Source of the DNA: a bacterium
GTDB taxonomy: Bacteria > Zixibacteria > MSB-5A5 > GN15 > FEB-12
Direction: 5' to 3'
Assembly (NCBI GenBank): GCA_030629485.1
Contig: DAOVOW010000085.1
Coordinates: 1 to 7,645 of the forward strand
Length of the DNA: 7,645 bases
Under the pieces are notes generated by a model that saw only the letters and a program-made list of their open reading frames with translations, was not told the origin of the DNA and ran no database searches. Within the stretch, counting starts at the first letter, position 1. Every line of letters starts with the position of its first letter. Position numbers and translations under genes: made by a program. Shown here piece by piece: positions 1-6,652 of this stretch.

Positions 1-551
1 ATGGCCAGCATAAGGGTGAAGATGCCCGGCATTATTCCGAACTCGAAGACCATCATCCTCCGAGGCGATCCCCATAACCAGTCGACCAGATACTGGGGAA
101 GAATCAGGGTCGCCGCAAGCATCAGTCCATTGAGCAAAACCCAGCCCAGGATGAGCTGCCCCCAGGACGAGAGCACCAACTTCAGCGGGGATGACTCCGG
201 CTTCTCGACCTCAAGGTAACTATCGAAGAACATCAGGGCCACCAACCCCAGAACCGCCCCCTCGAGAACGAGCCCAACAACCAGCTTGGCCCAGTCGAAC
301 AGGATGGGCAGAATCAGAAAATGACCGGGGTAATGGAAAAACCCGGTGGCCTCTCGAGCGCCGAAGAACTCCGCCCAGAGTTTGATCGGACTATAGAAGA
401 CCGGCGACATTGCCTTATAATGTGCGAACAAAACCAACCAGTTAAGCAGGAAGAACAGCCCCAACACCAGCCAAATTCGCCCCCGTCCGACTTGACGGAA
501 GGTGTCTATGAAAAGCATGATCAGCCGGTTTATGGACCTGACGAGGCTCAT
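1..551 (-). CDS. Multi-pass membrane protein, 3' end outside window
   Basis: I do not recognise the family. The visible 183 residues start at the ATG at 551-549 and run off the left edge without a stop. Hydrophobic stretches lie at about residues 26-45, 78-109 (probably two helices or one long one), 131-151 and 168-183. A basic N-terminus (Arg at 5, 9, 19, 23 and 25) suggests a cytoplasmic start. The linker at 110-124 is charged (EVEKPE). An in-frame TAG, which is the stop of the upstream lipoprotein gene, lies 24 bases before this ATG, so the start cannot be much earlier. The upstream GGGACC is only a weak ribosome site. The short gap and shared strand make this the third gene of the PEGA/lipoprotein operon, so an envelope role is likely by context only. 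Three plus-strand open frames over this region are shadows. Confidence 0.8.
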   Translation of the reverse strand, partial: MSLVRSINRLIMLFIDTFRQVGRGRIWLVLGLFFLLNWLVLFAHYKAMSPVFYSPIKLWAEFFGAREATGFFHYPGHFLILPILFDWAKLVVGLVLEGAVLGLVALMFFDSYLEVEKPESSPLKLVLSSWGQLILGWVLLNGLMLAATLILPQYLVDWLWGSPRRMMVFEFGIMPGIFTLMLA

Positions 552-575
552 GGTGGGTCCCGGTTTAGCCAGCCG

Positions 576-1802
576 CTAAGGTGCCGTCACCGTGTTAGAT
601 GCCGCTGAATCTCCATGAAGGTCAAATACGAAGATGATGTACTTACTATCGATCGGGGGGTTACTCATTTCGAAGCGATTTGTCGATGATGATGTGGCGA
701 TCATTAGAGGTTCATCAATGCCCGTCGCTTCATTGATCAACCGATAACTCTCGAAATCAGTCTCGGAGCTTGTCGTCCATGTAAATACGACCGTCGAAGT
801 ATCAACCCCAAAGCTAACCGCCAATGTCACGGCGTCAGGTGGCATGTTGATGTTCAACAGCGACTCGGATACCAGATCCTCCGCCCTGTTGCCCGCCGCA
901 TCAGTGAACGAACCGGTAACTATTGCATCAAGAGCATTCACACCGTGCGGCACTGTGTATGTGCCGGAGTAGACACCATCATCAGCAATCACATCACCGT
1001 CGGCGCCGTCATCATGTAATTCGAAATCCCTGACCGACTCAAACGAAACCGAAGCCTCTCCCCCGGTTTCACCGGCATCGACTCTGAAAGTGGTAGTCTG
1101 ACCAACTTTGAGCGTATCAGATTGCGGCCAAAATGTTACCGATGTTATCTCGGCATAGGTATCCAACGTTATATCGTCTGAGAGCGACGCGCCGGTCTCT
1201 GAACCATCGGCGTACTGCATCCGCACGTACACTGTCTTGACACCATCATCCTCGGAGAGTTCGAACGACTTGGTGACGCCGAATCTCTCCCATACGGCGT
1301 CGGAGAAATCGGCTTGCTCCGACAACTCCACATATAACGCTGCGACGCCGGTATATATCTGCACCTGCACATCCCGTTGCCTGGTGTACTCGCTGTCGTT
1401 GTTGATACTGATCGACAGGTGAACTGCCGTCGCAGAAACGATTTCAGACGGCGACGACTCCAGGCCGGCCGTGGTGACCGTAGTTACGCGGAAGTAATGC
1501 TGCTGGTTCAAAAGCAAGTTATCCAGCGTGACACTGTAGCTCGAGGTCGAATCCCGAAGGACAAACTCACCGTTCTCATTGTCGGCGACATAGACGCGGA
1601 ATTGCGCGACATCGCTGCTGTCTGTCAACTCCCATCGTAGCGTCACAGAGGCATCGTCAATGACCGCCTCCATGTTGATTGGTATGGACACATCCGCAGG
1701 CAGCGACCGCACCGGGTCATTGGAGTCAAGGTACCGATCGCAGGCCACCAGCAACGCCAGGATCATCAGGACCGTTCCGGGAATGAACTTTGTCATCATC
1801 AT
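576..1802 (-). CDS. Fibronectin type III-like surface lipoprotein
   Basis: A 408-residue probable lipoprotein. The N-terminus is a type II signal peptide: Lys5, a hydrophobic core at 9-20, and the lipobox LVAC with the acylated Cys at 21. Asp follows at +2, which in E. coli signals inner-membrane retention; whether that rule holds here is unknown. Four beta-rich regions follow. Residues 37-126 are fibronectin type III-like. Residues 128-213 are an Ig-like region with the common DGVKTVYVRMQYADGSE and DDITLDT pattern. Residues 217-318 carry an Asp/Gly-rich DDGADGDVIADDGVYSG stretch (264-280) that could bind calcium. Residues 321-407 are a second fibronectin-like region. No enzyme motif is visible, so a binding or structural role is inferred. 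Three consecutive ATGs begin the gene; AAGG and GGTGG stretches ahead fit any of them. It starts 8 bases after the PEGA gene stop, so the two are almost certainly co-transcribed. Confidence 0.88.
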   Translation of the reverse strand: MMMTKFIPGTVLMILALLVACDRYLDSNDPVRSLPADVSIPINMEAVIDDASVTLRWELTDSSDVAQFRVYVADNENGEFVLRDSTSSYSVTLDNLLLNQQHYFRVTTVTTAGLESSPSEIVSATAVHLSISINNDSEYTRQRDVQVQIYTGVAALYVELSEQADFSDAVWERFGVTKSFELSEDDGVKTVYVRMQYADGSETGASLSDDITLDTYAEITSVTFWPQSDTLKVGQTTTFRVDAGETGGEASVSFESVRDFELHDDGADGDVIADDGVYSGTYTVPHGVNALDAIVTGSFTDAAGNRAEDLVSESLLNINMPPDAVTLAVSFGVDTSTVVFTWTTSSETDFESYRLINEATGIDEPLMIATSSSTNRFEMSNPPIDSKYIIFVFDLHGDSAASNTVTAP

Positions 1803-1810
1803 CCACCGCC

Positions 1811-2539
1811 TTAGAAGTTTGTAGTCAGCGACAACCCAACCTTCCGGAAATCAGTCGTTGGTTTCACCGTCAACCCTTTGATTCTAAACCCTTCCGGATG
1901 ATGCGGGAAGAAAATCAAGTTGTCCAGTACGTTGAGCGCCCACACTCCCACGCTCACGGCTATGGTAACTCTTCGCACGTTCTCAGCATCATAGGCATCG
2001 CGCTGGGCCGCCATAAGCCCGGGGTGGAGTCGTTGCAGTTCGTCGACACTGGAGGTCGCGTCGTACTCGCAAAGTCTCGTTTGGTATTCGTCGAATTTGT
2101 CGTCGAAACGACTATCCGCAATCAAGTACGCCGCCGCTGACCCGGCCGCCAACAGAGCCAGCGTCCACGCCTTGGTTTTCTGGTCGGTATAGTACTGCCC
2201 CCAGCCCGGTATGATCATCGATCTCAAAGTTGCTTTGAGACGTGTCTTGGGAGCCAGGTTAACATTGAATTCCATTGTTCGCGTGGGATCGAGATACACA
2301 CGAGTGGAGTAAGTTTCGTAGCCGTACATTCGGACCACCAGCCGGTAGTCGCCAATCAGCAAGTGCCGAAACCTGGCGGGCGTTACGCCCGATACGGTTG
2401 CCTCCCCCTCCAGGGTGGCCAGCGCCCCGGGAGGGTTGGACGTGATCGCCACATCCCCCCATGCCGCACTCTGTGCCAAGACCGATCCCGACGATATGCT
2501 TGCGACCAGGATAGTCGCCAAAATCCTTTTCAACGCCAT
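1811..2539 (-). CDS. PEGA domain / DUF5683-like envelope protein
   Basis: A 242-residue exported protein. Residues 1-22 are a signal peptide (MALKRILATILVA core, probable cleavage after VLA). Residues 30-95 are a PEGA domain: it opens with ITSNPPGA, has VSGVTPARF in the middle, then GDYRLVVRMYGYE, the usual pattern of this beta-sandwich surface domain. Residues 101-140 carry LRSMIIPGWGQYY followed by a hydrophobic segment, resembling DUF5683-type proteins. Another hydrophobic stretch near 203-222 precedes the C-terminus. The frame is open to a TTG at 2611, but that codon lies inside the -35 box of the promoter at 2583-2611, so transcripts from that promoter would not include it. The ATG at 2539 has a signal peptide right behind it and GGGAT about 7 bases ahead. 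It is the first gene of an operon with the lipoprotein. The biochemical role is not known; a cell-envelope or wall-associated function is inferred. Confidence 0.87.
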   Translation of the reverse strand: MALKRILATILVASISSGSVLAQSAAWGDVAITSNPPGALATLEGEATVSGVTPARFRHLLIGDYRLVVRMYGYETYSTRVYLDPTRTMEFNVNLAPKTRLKATLRSMIIPGWGQYYTDQKTKAWTLALLAAGSAAAYLIADSRFDDKFDEYQTRLCEYDATSSVDELQRLHPGLMAAQRDAYDAENVRRVTIAVSVGVWALNVLDNLIFFPHHPEGFRIKGLTVKPTTDFRKVGLSLTTNF

Positions 2540-2582
2540 TGAGCTATCCCGAATTGAACTGTTTTCCTTATTCGTTATCGGA

Positions 2583-2611
2583 ATTATACAGTATTGATCG
2601 AGGCGGGACAA
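2583..2611 (-). promoter_or_regulatory. Sigma70-type promoter of the PEGA operon
   Basis: On the minus strand the -35 box is TTGTCC (2611-2606, 4 of 6 consensus bases), followed by a 17-base spacer and a perfect TATAAT -10 box (2588-2583). Transcription would begin near 2576, leaving a leader of about 37 bases before the ATG at 2539. It sits in the gap after the sugar transferase stop, so the three-gene operon need not depend on read-through. Confidence 0.72.
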
Positions 2612-2641
2612 GTTTGAATAAACAGAAAGCTGGTGGAAGTT

Positions 2642-2661
2642 TCGGCCACGGTGAGGGCCGA
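2642..2661 (-). terminator. GC-rich hairpin after sugar transferase gene
   Basis: TCGGCC (2642-2647) and GGCCGA (2656-2661) form a six-pair stem with an eight-base loop, starting 14 bases downstream of the sugar transferase stop. On the minus strand it is followed by AACTTCC rather than a T-run, so it is at best a weak intrinsic terminator; it could instead protect a 3' end or be chance. Confidence 0.3.
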
Positions 2662-2675
2662 TTTAGAGGACCGTC

Positions 2676-3806
2676 CTAACAGGCGCCGCGCCCGGTCAGA
2701 ACGACGATTACGGTGCGGCAAAGAATCTTTATGTCGAGCCAGAGCGACCAGGTGTTAATGTACATGAGATCGTGTTCCAGCTTGATCCTCACTGACTCAT
2801 CCGATGAATCGTAGCCGCTCTCAACCTGGGCCAGACCGGTGAGGCCCGGCTTGACATTGAGACGCCTGGTGTAATCATCGAACTTGGAGCTGAATTTCTC
2901 AACAAAGTTGGGACGCTCCGGTCGCGGGCCTACCAGAGACATCTGACCTAAGAAGACATTGATGAACTGCGGGATTTCGTCCAGCCGAGTTTTGCGCAAT
3001 ATCGCCCCAAGAGTTGTAACCCGCGGATCATTGGCCGTGGCCCAAACCGGGCCGGATCGCGCCTCGGCTTTGTCCACCATGGTACGAAACTTATAGACAT
3101 TGAACGGCACGCCGTTGGTATTGACTCGCCGCCGGGGGCGCTTGCGATGATCTTCCACATCGGTTCGCTGGCAGTATCGACGGTCACGCTGCCGCCTGTT
3201 GCGCCCCACCCGAGTCTGAACATAGAATACGGGACCACGGGAATCCAGCTTGATGAGAACCGGCAGGATTATCCACACTGGCAGGGTCAGTATGATCCCA
3301 ATCAAAGAACCGATAATATCTATCGATCTCTTGGCAACTCTACTCAACATAGCTTTCAACCGAGCCGGCTTGGCCAAAAACGCCGGCACAACCAATATAA
3401 ACATGGTTGTGGCCAGAAGAAACATAATGCCCTTAAAATACTCGCCGTAATAGTAACTTGCATATTGCCCCATCCCAAGAGCCGGATTGCCGGTGCGGTC
3501 AATTGAGACCGTATGAACTCCGGAAGGGACGCCATAACCAGCCGAGGAAACCGGAAGAGCCACCGCCGGCTCAGAACTGATATTCGCCTTTGAGCTAATC
3601 TCGCTGTTCATCCCTAACCAAATCCGAAGTGCTGTCGCAGTAGCAGAGTAGTCCGTATTGTTTACTATTTCAGTATGGACGCTTACTCTCGGAGATTGCG
3701 TCCCTCCAGTTCGCATTGGTATGCTGAGCAAAACCACTGCCAACGAGAGCAGCCGATAGACAGGTTTGCCAGATTTAGAGAAACTCGCGGGCTGGCTGTA
3801 ACCCAC
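2676..3806 (-). CDS. Membrane sugar transferase (phosphoglycosyl transferase)
   Basis: A 376-residue member of the bacterial sugar transferase family (WcaJ/PglC-like). Such enzymes move a sugar phosphate from a nucleotide sugar onto undecaprenyl phosphate at the inner membrane, starting a surface polysaccharide or O-glycan. The catalytic part is complete: membrane re-entrant helix at 160-187 (KRSIDIIGSLIG), QTRVGRNRR at 197-205, KFRTM at 239-243, the Asp-Glu dyad D276-E277 in LDEIPQ, SLVGPRPE at 290-297 and KPGLTGLAQV at 319-328. Two things are unusual. An Arg-rich insert of roughly 28 residues (about 203-231) separates the QTRVGRN motif from KFRTM. The N-terminus has a hydrophobic segment (17-30), about 90 residues of unknown type, then a membrane helix (124-145), instead of the four-helix region of large family members. 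The GTG start at 3806 directly follows an in-frame TAA and lacks a clear ribosome site; ATG at 3716 (residue 31) is an alternative. Confidence 0.9.
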   Translation of the reverse strand: MGYSQPASFSKSGKPVYRLLSLAVVLLSIPMRTGGTQSPRVSVHTEIVNNTDYSATATALRIWLGMNSEISSKANISSEPAVALPVSSAGYGVPSGVHTVSIDRTGNPALGMGQYASYYYGEYFKGIMFLLATTMFILVVPAFLAKPARLKAMLSRVAKRSIDIIGSLIGIILTLPVWIILPVLIKLDSRGPVFYVQTRVGRNRRQRDRRYCQRTDVEDHRKRPRRRVNTNGVPFNVYKFRTMVDKAEARSGPVWATANDPRVTTLGAILRKTRLDEIPQFINVFLGQMSLVGPRPERPNFVEKFSSKFDDYTRRLNVKPGLTGLAQVESGYDSSDESVRIKLEHDLMYINTWSLWLDIKILCRTVIVVLTGRGAC

Positions 3807-3906
3807 TTAGCCACAACATGTTCTGTAGCGATTTTGACGCCCAAATAAAAGACTGATTAAATCCTGCAAGCAAGTAAGTGCAGAGCCGCAGTTGTCTGCG
3901 CAGAGC

Positions 3907-3935
3907 GGTATAATATCTGCAACCAGTTGCGTCTA
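3907..3935 (-). promoter_or_regulatory. Possible promoter of the sugar transferase gene
   Basis: On the minus strand TAGACG (3935-3930) and TATACC (3912-3907) are spaced by 17 bases; each matches four of six consensus bases. The main argument is position: a terminator lies just upstream at 3952-3980, so the sugar transferase needs its own promoter somewhere between 3807 and 3951. The exact boxes are uncertain. Confidence 0.28.
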
Positions 3936-3951
3936 ATGATGAATCAGAGGA

Positions 3952-3980
3952 CAAAAGAAAACCGGCTCATGACCGGTCTT
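3952..3980 (-). terminator. Intrinsic terminator of the PorV/PorQ-like gene
   Basis: Read on the minus strand, AAGACCGG (3980-3973) pairs with CCGGTTTT (3965-3958), giving eight pairs with one G-T pair and a seven-base loop. It is followed by CTTTTG, so the 3' arm and tail form TTTTCTTTT. It begins 30 bases past the stop codon at 4011, the usual place for a Rho-independent terminator. Confidence 0.75.
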
Positions 3981-4010
3981 CTCGTCGAGCAAGGAGCACT
4001 TTCCAAAACG

Positions 4011-4955
4011 CTATTGTCCCCACTGAAACTTCAGTGAGAGACGATGAAGATCTTCAGAGGCGTACTTTTCTCCCGGCGTAAAAGCATAATCAACCTGCGC
4101 TCGGCTGAACCGGGCGCCGACCCCGAAGCTCAGACTAGGCCCAAAACTGCGCTGGTCGGCATTCGGCAGGTAGTCATAGCCGGTTCGGACGAAATAGCGG
4201 CCCTCATAACTGTACTCAACACCGTGCCGAAGGATAGTGCCGCCGTGTAACTGCCGGTCAAACTCAACCGAAGTTGCAAAGGCATCACCAAACGGCCGCA
4301 CCGACAGAGCCAGGCGGGCGGCCGTAGGCAGATCCTCGGAGACACCGGCGAAGTCCATCTTCGTGCCGAGGTTGGTCAGCACTGCCGCCACCGAGAAGCG
4401 ATTGAAGTCATAGCGAGCACCCAGGTCGAGCGCATAAGCAGAACCACTGACATCGTCCAACCGCTGATTGACAAACTTGCCGGTCGCTCCCAGCGACAAT
4501 CTCTGGTTCAGCTTGTAACCCAGTGAAATTCCACCTGTCCAATCATAGGCAGCGATTTCCTGGTTTGAGGAAGTGCCGTCGAGATTGTAGCCATCGATCT
4601 GCCCATAACTCAAATACGTAATCGAGGCCGCCAGACTGGTACGATCACCGGTCCTGAAGGCCACCGCCCCGTACTCCAGTTTGATATCCTGATACCAGGA
4701 AAAATGCCCCAGCACTACTTCACCGCCGTTCACACCGGTGAGGCCGGCCGGATTCCAGTAAGCAGCCCCAGCGTCGTCCGAAACCGCGGTGAACGCACCG
4801 CCCATTCCGGCTGCTCGAGCACCAATACCAATCTGCAAGAAATCCGCGGCGGTCCGACCGCCGTCAGGGGCGGCCACCGTCATGCGGCCCAAAATGGCCA
4901 TCAGTGCCAAGAGGAGAATCCAAACAAATACAATCCTGTTAAGTACCCTGTTCAT
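4011..4955 (-). CDS. PorV/PorQ-family outer-membrane beta-barrel protein
   Basis: A 314-residue exported protein of the PorV/PorQ family, relatives of FadL-type barrels. Residues 1-29 are a signal peptide (basic MNRVLNR, then a hydrophobic core to about 22). The family signature follows: FLQIGIGARAAGMGGAFTAV at 39-58, then SDDAGAAYWNPAGL at 59-72. The rest alternates polar and hydrophobic residues as in barrel strands and ends LSLKFQWGQ. Length is normal for the family. In Bacteroidetes PorV works with type IX secretion as a surface shuttle protein, but many FCB members occur without that system, and no type IX gene is visible here; the role could equally be transport or scaffold. The ATG at 4955 is preferred over the upstream ATG at 5000 because GGAAGG lies 8 bases ahead and the signal peptide starts at once. 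It appears to be a single-gene unit closed by the terminator at 3952-3980. Confidence 0.88.
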   Translation of the reverse strand: MNRVLNRIVFVWILLLALMAILGRMTVAAPDGGRTAADFLQIGIGARAAGMGGAFTAVSDDAGAAYWNPAGLTGVNGGEVVLGHFSWYQDIKLEYGAVAFRTGDRTSLAASITYLSYGQIDGYNLDGTSSNQEIAAYDWTGGISLGYKLNQRLSLGATGKFVNQRLDDVSGSAYALDLGARYDFNRFSVAAVLTNLGTKMDFAGVSEDLPTAARLALSVRPFGDAFATSVEFDRQLHGGTILRHGVEYSYEGRYFVRTGYDYLPNADQRSFGPSLSFGVGARFSRAQVDYAFTPGEKYASEDLHRLSLKFQWGQ

Positions 4956-5541
4956 CGTACCTGCCTTCCGGTCCCTTGAGGTTGCCTTTTCTAATTGCAA
5001 CCCAAGTGCCCGAAAGACACCACCTTTAGCAGTTTAGCGAAAGCTTTTCAGGTCCGGTCAGCTTGCCGCTAAGCTGTTGTCTTACATCCCATTTCCAGAC
5101 GCGCTAAGTTCTCGTGAGCGATCAAAGCTGTGGCTTGAAAAAAATCCGGTGGAAGGCAGAAACAGCCGCTTTGTTCGGTTCTTGAGCTTTCCCCAGGCCA
5201 GGTCAGCCTAAACTCATGTCAAGACGTTCAACCATATCAGGTTAGACGCCCTTGTCCAATAAAGTGACAACTCCGTCACTCTGCTGGAGAATTGACCATT
5301 TCCTGCCCGGGAACTTGCGGCCATTTCCATTTATACCTAACGCCAGGAAACGGCCTCGCGACATTCAAATCGACAAAAACTTCCCAAGAATGGAAAGGGT
5401 TTCCGGAGTATTTCATTGAGGGACAAGGGAGTCCGGTTTGGCCAACTTTTCCGCATCGACCTATATGGCGACGTTGCAGAGAGTTACGAGGGAGGGTGGG
5501 CAACGGCATTGATGTAGATGTTGGTATTAGGGGATTATGTG
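4956..5541. other. Intergenic stretch without a convincing gene
   Basis: The part next to 4956 must hold the promoter of the PorV/PorQ-like gene, but no strong -35/-10 pair is visible. A six-pair hairpin lies at 5059-5076 (CAGCTT/AAGCTG, six-base loop). From 5276 to 5549 both strands are open: a 77-codon frame on the minus strand (5509-5276) and an 85-codon frame on the plus strand (5292-5549). Neither has a ribosome site or a recognisable motif. A hairpin AGTGAC/GTCACT (5263-5280), followed on the minus strand by TTATT, overlaps the stop of the minus frame. This may be a gene remnant, a repeat or plain spacer. Confidence 0.5.
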
Positions 5542-5586
5542 GTAGGTGAAGTCTCTTTCGGACCTGACACAGCTAACGTTCACGCA

Positions 5587-5619
5587 TCTGTCAGCATCAC
5601 TGGGATCCTCACCTAGTTG
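5587..5619 (+). repeat. Direct repeat copy 1 (33 bases)
   Basis: It begins TCTGTCAGCATCAC, contains GGGATCCT and ends ACCTAGTTG. It matches the copy at 5681-5713 at 28 of 33 positions with no gap. The start-to-start distance is 94 bases. Confidence 0.75.
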
Positions 5620-5680
5620 AGACAGCCCTAGTATTGTGCGCGGCGTACGTCCCCGTGCGCCCCTATGAACAGGCTGCGCC

Positions 5681-5713
5681 TGTGTCAGAATCACAGGGAT
5701 CCTAACCTACTTG
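5681..5713 (+). repeat. Direct repeat copy 2 (33 bases)
   Basis: It begins TGTGTCAGAATCAC, contains GGGATCCT and ends ACCTACTTG. The five differences from copy 1 are at repeat positions 2, 9, 15, 24 and 30. Its last bases overlap the possible -35 box of the phosphatase gene, so the repeat may affect that gene's expression. Confidence 0.75.
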
Positions 5714-5739
5714 TTCCAATGAACTCCTAATCGTATCTT
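5711..5739 (+). promoter_or_regulatory. Possible promoter of the DUF89 gene
   Basis: TTGTTC (5711-5716) and TATCTT (5734-5739) are spaced by 17 bases, 42 bases before the ATG at 5782. The matches to consensus are only moderate (three and four of six). No sigma-54 type GG-N10-GC box was seen in this stretch. Confidence 0.27.
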
Positions 5740-5781
5740 GTGGATGCAATAAAACGACTCTACCCGTAACAGAGGTATTGA

Positions 5782-6633
5782 ATGAAATCTTATCTTGACT
5801 GCATTCCCTGCTTTTTCGAGCAAGCCCTCCGTGCGGGGCGAATCGCCACCGATGATGAACAATTGCAGAAGCGGGTGCTTGATGAGTTAGGCGCGATGCT
5901 GAGTGACATCTCCCTTGAAAGCACGCCGCCGGAAACAGGGGAATTGATTTACCGGATGGTAAGAGAAATAACAGGGAATCCTGATCCATATCGAGAGCTG
6001 AAACGTGAAAACACGCGACAAGCCCTTGCGCGATACCCATCGCTGAAGAGAACGATCGAGGAATCCGACGACAGTCTGCTAACCGCGATCCGGATTGCAA
6101 TAGCCGGGAACGTGATTGACTTCGGCCCCAACGCCACCTTTGATATCGATACAGCAATAGAAGAATCATTGGAAATGGATTTCGCGATTTGTGATTACAG
6201 CGTGTTTAAGAACTATCTGGCAAAAGCTGAGCGAATACTGTACATTGGTGACAACGCCGGCGAAACCGTTTTCGACAGACTTCTCATTGAGCAGATGAAC
6301 AAACCGGTTACATACATAGTTCGAGAAAAGCCGGTCATAAACGACGCAACTGCTGAGGATGCCGTCCAGGCAGGCATTGATAAAGTCGCGACTATTGTTT
6401 CCTCTGGGACTGATGCTCCCGGTACGATTCTCAGCACCTGCAGTTCGGAATTCAGAGAGATGCTTGACAGCGCTGAGTTCATTCTGGCCAAAGGCCAGGG
6501 AAACTATGAGGGTCTTTCAAACGAAGACCACTCGATTTTCTTTCTACTGAAGGCCAAATGCCAAATCATCGCGAACGACCTTGGCGTTACCAAAGGTGAC
6601 ATCGTGCTGAAGGGGATAAACATCGAGACATAG
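5782..6633 (+). CDS. DUF89 / ARMT1-like metal-dependent phosphatase
   Basis: A 283-residue protein of the DUF89 (ARMT1-like) family, metal-dependent phosphatases thought to remove damaged or overabundant phosphometabolites; the substrate of the prokaryotic short members is not established. Visible signature: MKSYLDCIPCF at 1-11 with Cys7 and Cys10, GNVID at 109-113, GDNAGE at 156-161 (Asp157 and Asn158 are expected metal ligands), REKPVINDAT at 181-190 (Asp188), AKGQGNYE at 236-243 (Lys237), and LKAKCQIIANDLGV at 256-269. The length matches the compact archaeal/bacterial subgroup. All key residues are present, so the enzyme should be active. The N-terminal Cys pair together with Cys260 may bind a metal; that is inference. 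The ATG has AGAGGT five bases ahead. It is soluble and likely cytoplasmic, and is the first gene of the plus-strand unit with the MBL-fold gene and the PAS regulator. Confidence 0.92.
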   Translation: MKSYLDCIPCFFEQALRAGRIATDDEQLQKRVLDELGAMLSDISLESTPPETGELIYRMVREITGNPDPYRELKRENTRQALARYPSLKRTIEESDDSLLTAIRIAIAGNVIDFGPNATFDIDTAIEESLEMDFAICDYSVFKNYLAKAERILYIGDNAGETVFDRLLIEQMNKPVTYIVREKPVINDATAEDAVQAGIDKVATIVSSGTDAPGTILSTCSSEFREMLDSAEFILAKGQGNYEGLSNEDHSIFFLLKAKCQIIANDLGVTKGDIVLKGINIET

Positions 6634-6652
6634 GAAAGTTTGTCGATCAATA

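Larger units (their letters stand above)
5542..5713. repeat. Repeat cluster, possible MITE-like element
   Basis: Three related sequences lie within 172 bases: direct copies at 5587-5619 and 5681-5713, and a weaker inverted copy at 5542-5572. The inverted copy matches the reverse complement of the second direct copy at 20 of 31 positions, concentrated at both ends (GTAGGT and CTGACACAG, with spacing between them conserved exactly). The outer copies are thus terminal inverted repeats. Inside are a perfect hairpin ACAGGC-tgc-GCCTGT (5669-5683) and a GC-rich imperfect hairpin around 5637-5660. No open frame of note and no obvious target-site duplication. It could be a non-autonomous mobile element, a dispersed genome repeat, or an operator cluster for the gene at 5782. 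Confidence 0.5.

Noticed and set aside
1..608. Plus-strand open frames at 1-219, 191-385 and 321-608
   Set aside because: They overlap a minus-strand membrane protein that has hydrophobic segments and correct operon spacing; the plus-strand products are Pro/Arg-rich with no recognisable motif.
2540..2611. N-terminal extension of the PEGA protein to TTG at 2611
   Set aside because: The codon lies within the -35 box of a good promoter and the extension would bury the signal peptide.
3909..3914. Perfect TATAAT on the plus strand
   Set aside because: No matching -35 box at 16-18 bases upstream, and no plus-strand gene follows; the bases overlap the possible minus-strand promoter of the sugar transferase.
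5263..5280. Hairpin AGTGAC/GTCACT as a true terminator
   Set aside because: Six pairs of moderate strength, a T-run broken by A (TTATT), and no supported gene ending there; kept only as part of the intergenic description.
5542..5713. CRISPR array
   Set aside because: Only two or three degenerate copies, one inverted, with unequal spacing and no cas genes.
5702..6169. 155-codon minus-strand frame across the start of the DUF89 gene
   Set aside because: It lies antisense to a well-supported enzyme gene, and its product is Ser/Arg/Leu-rich without motifs.
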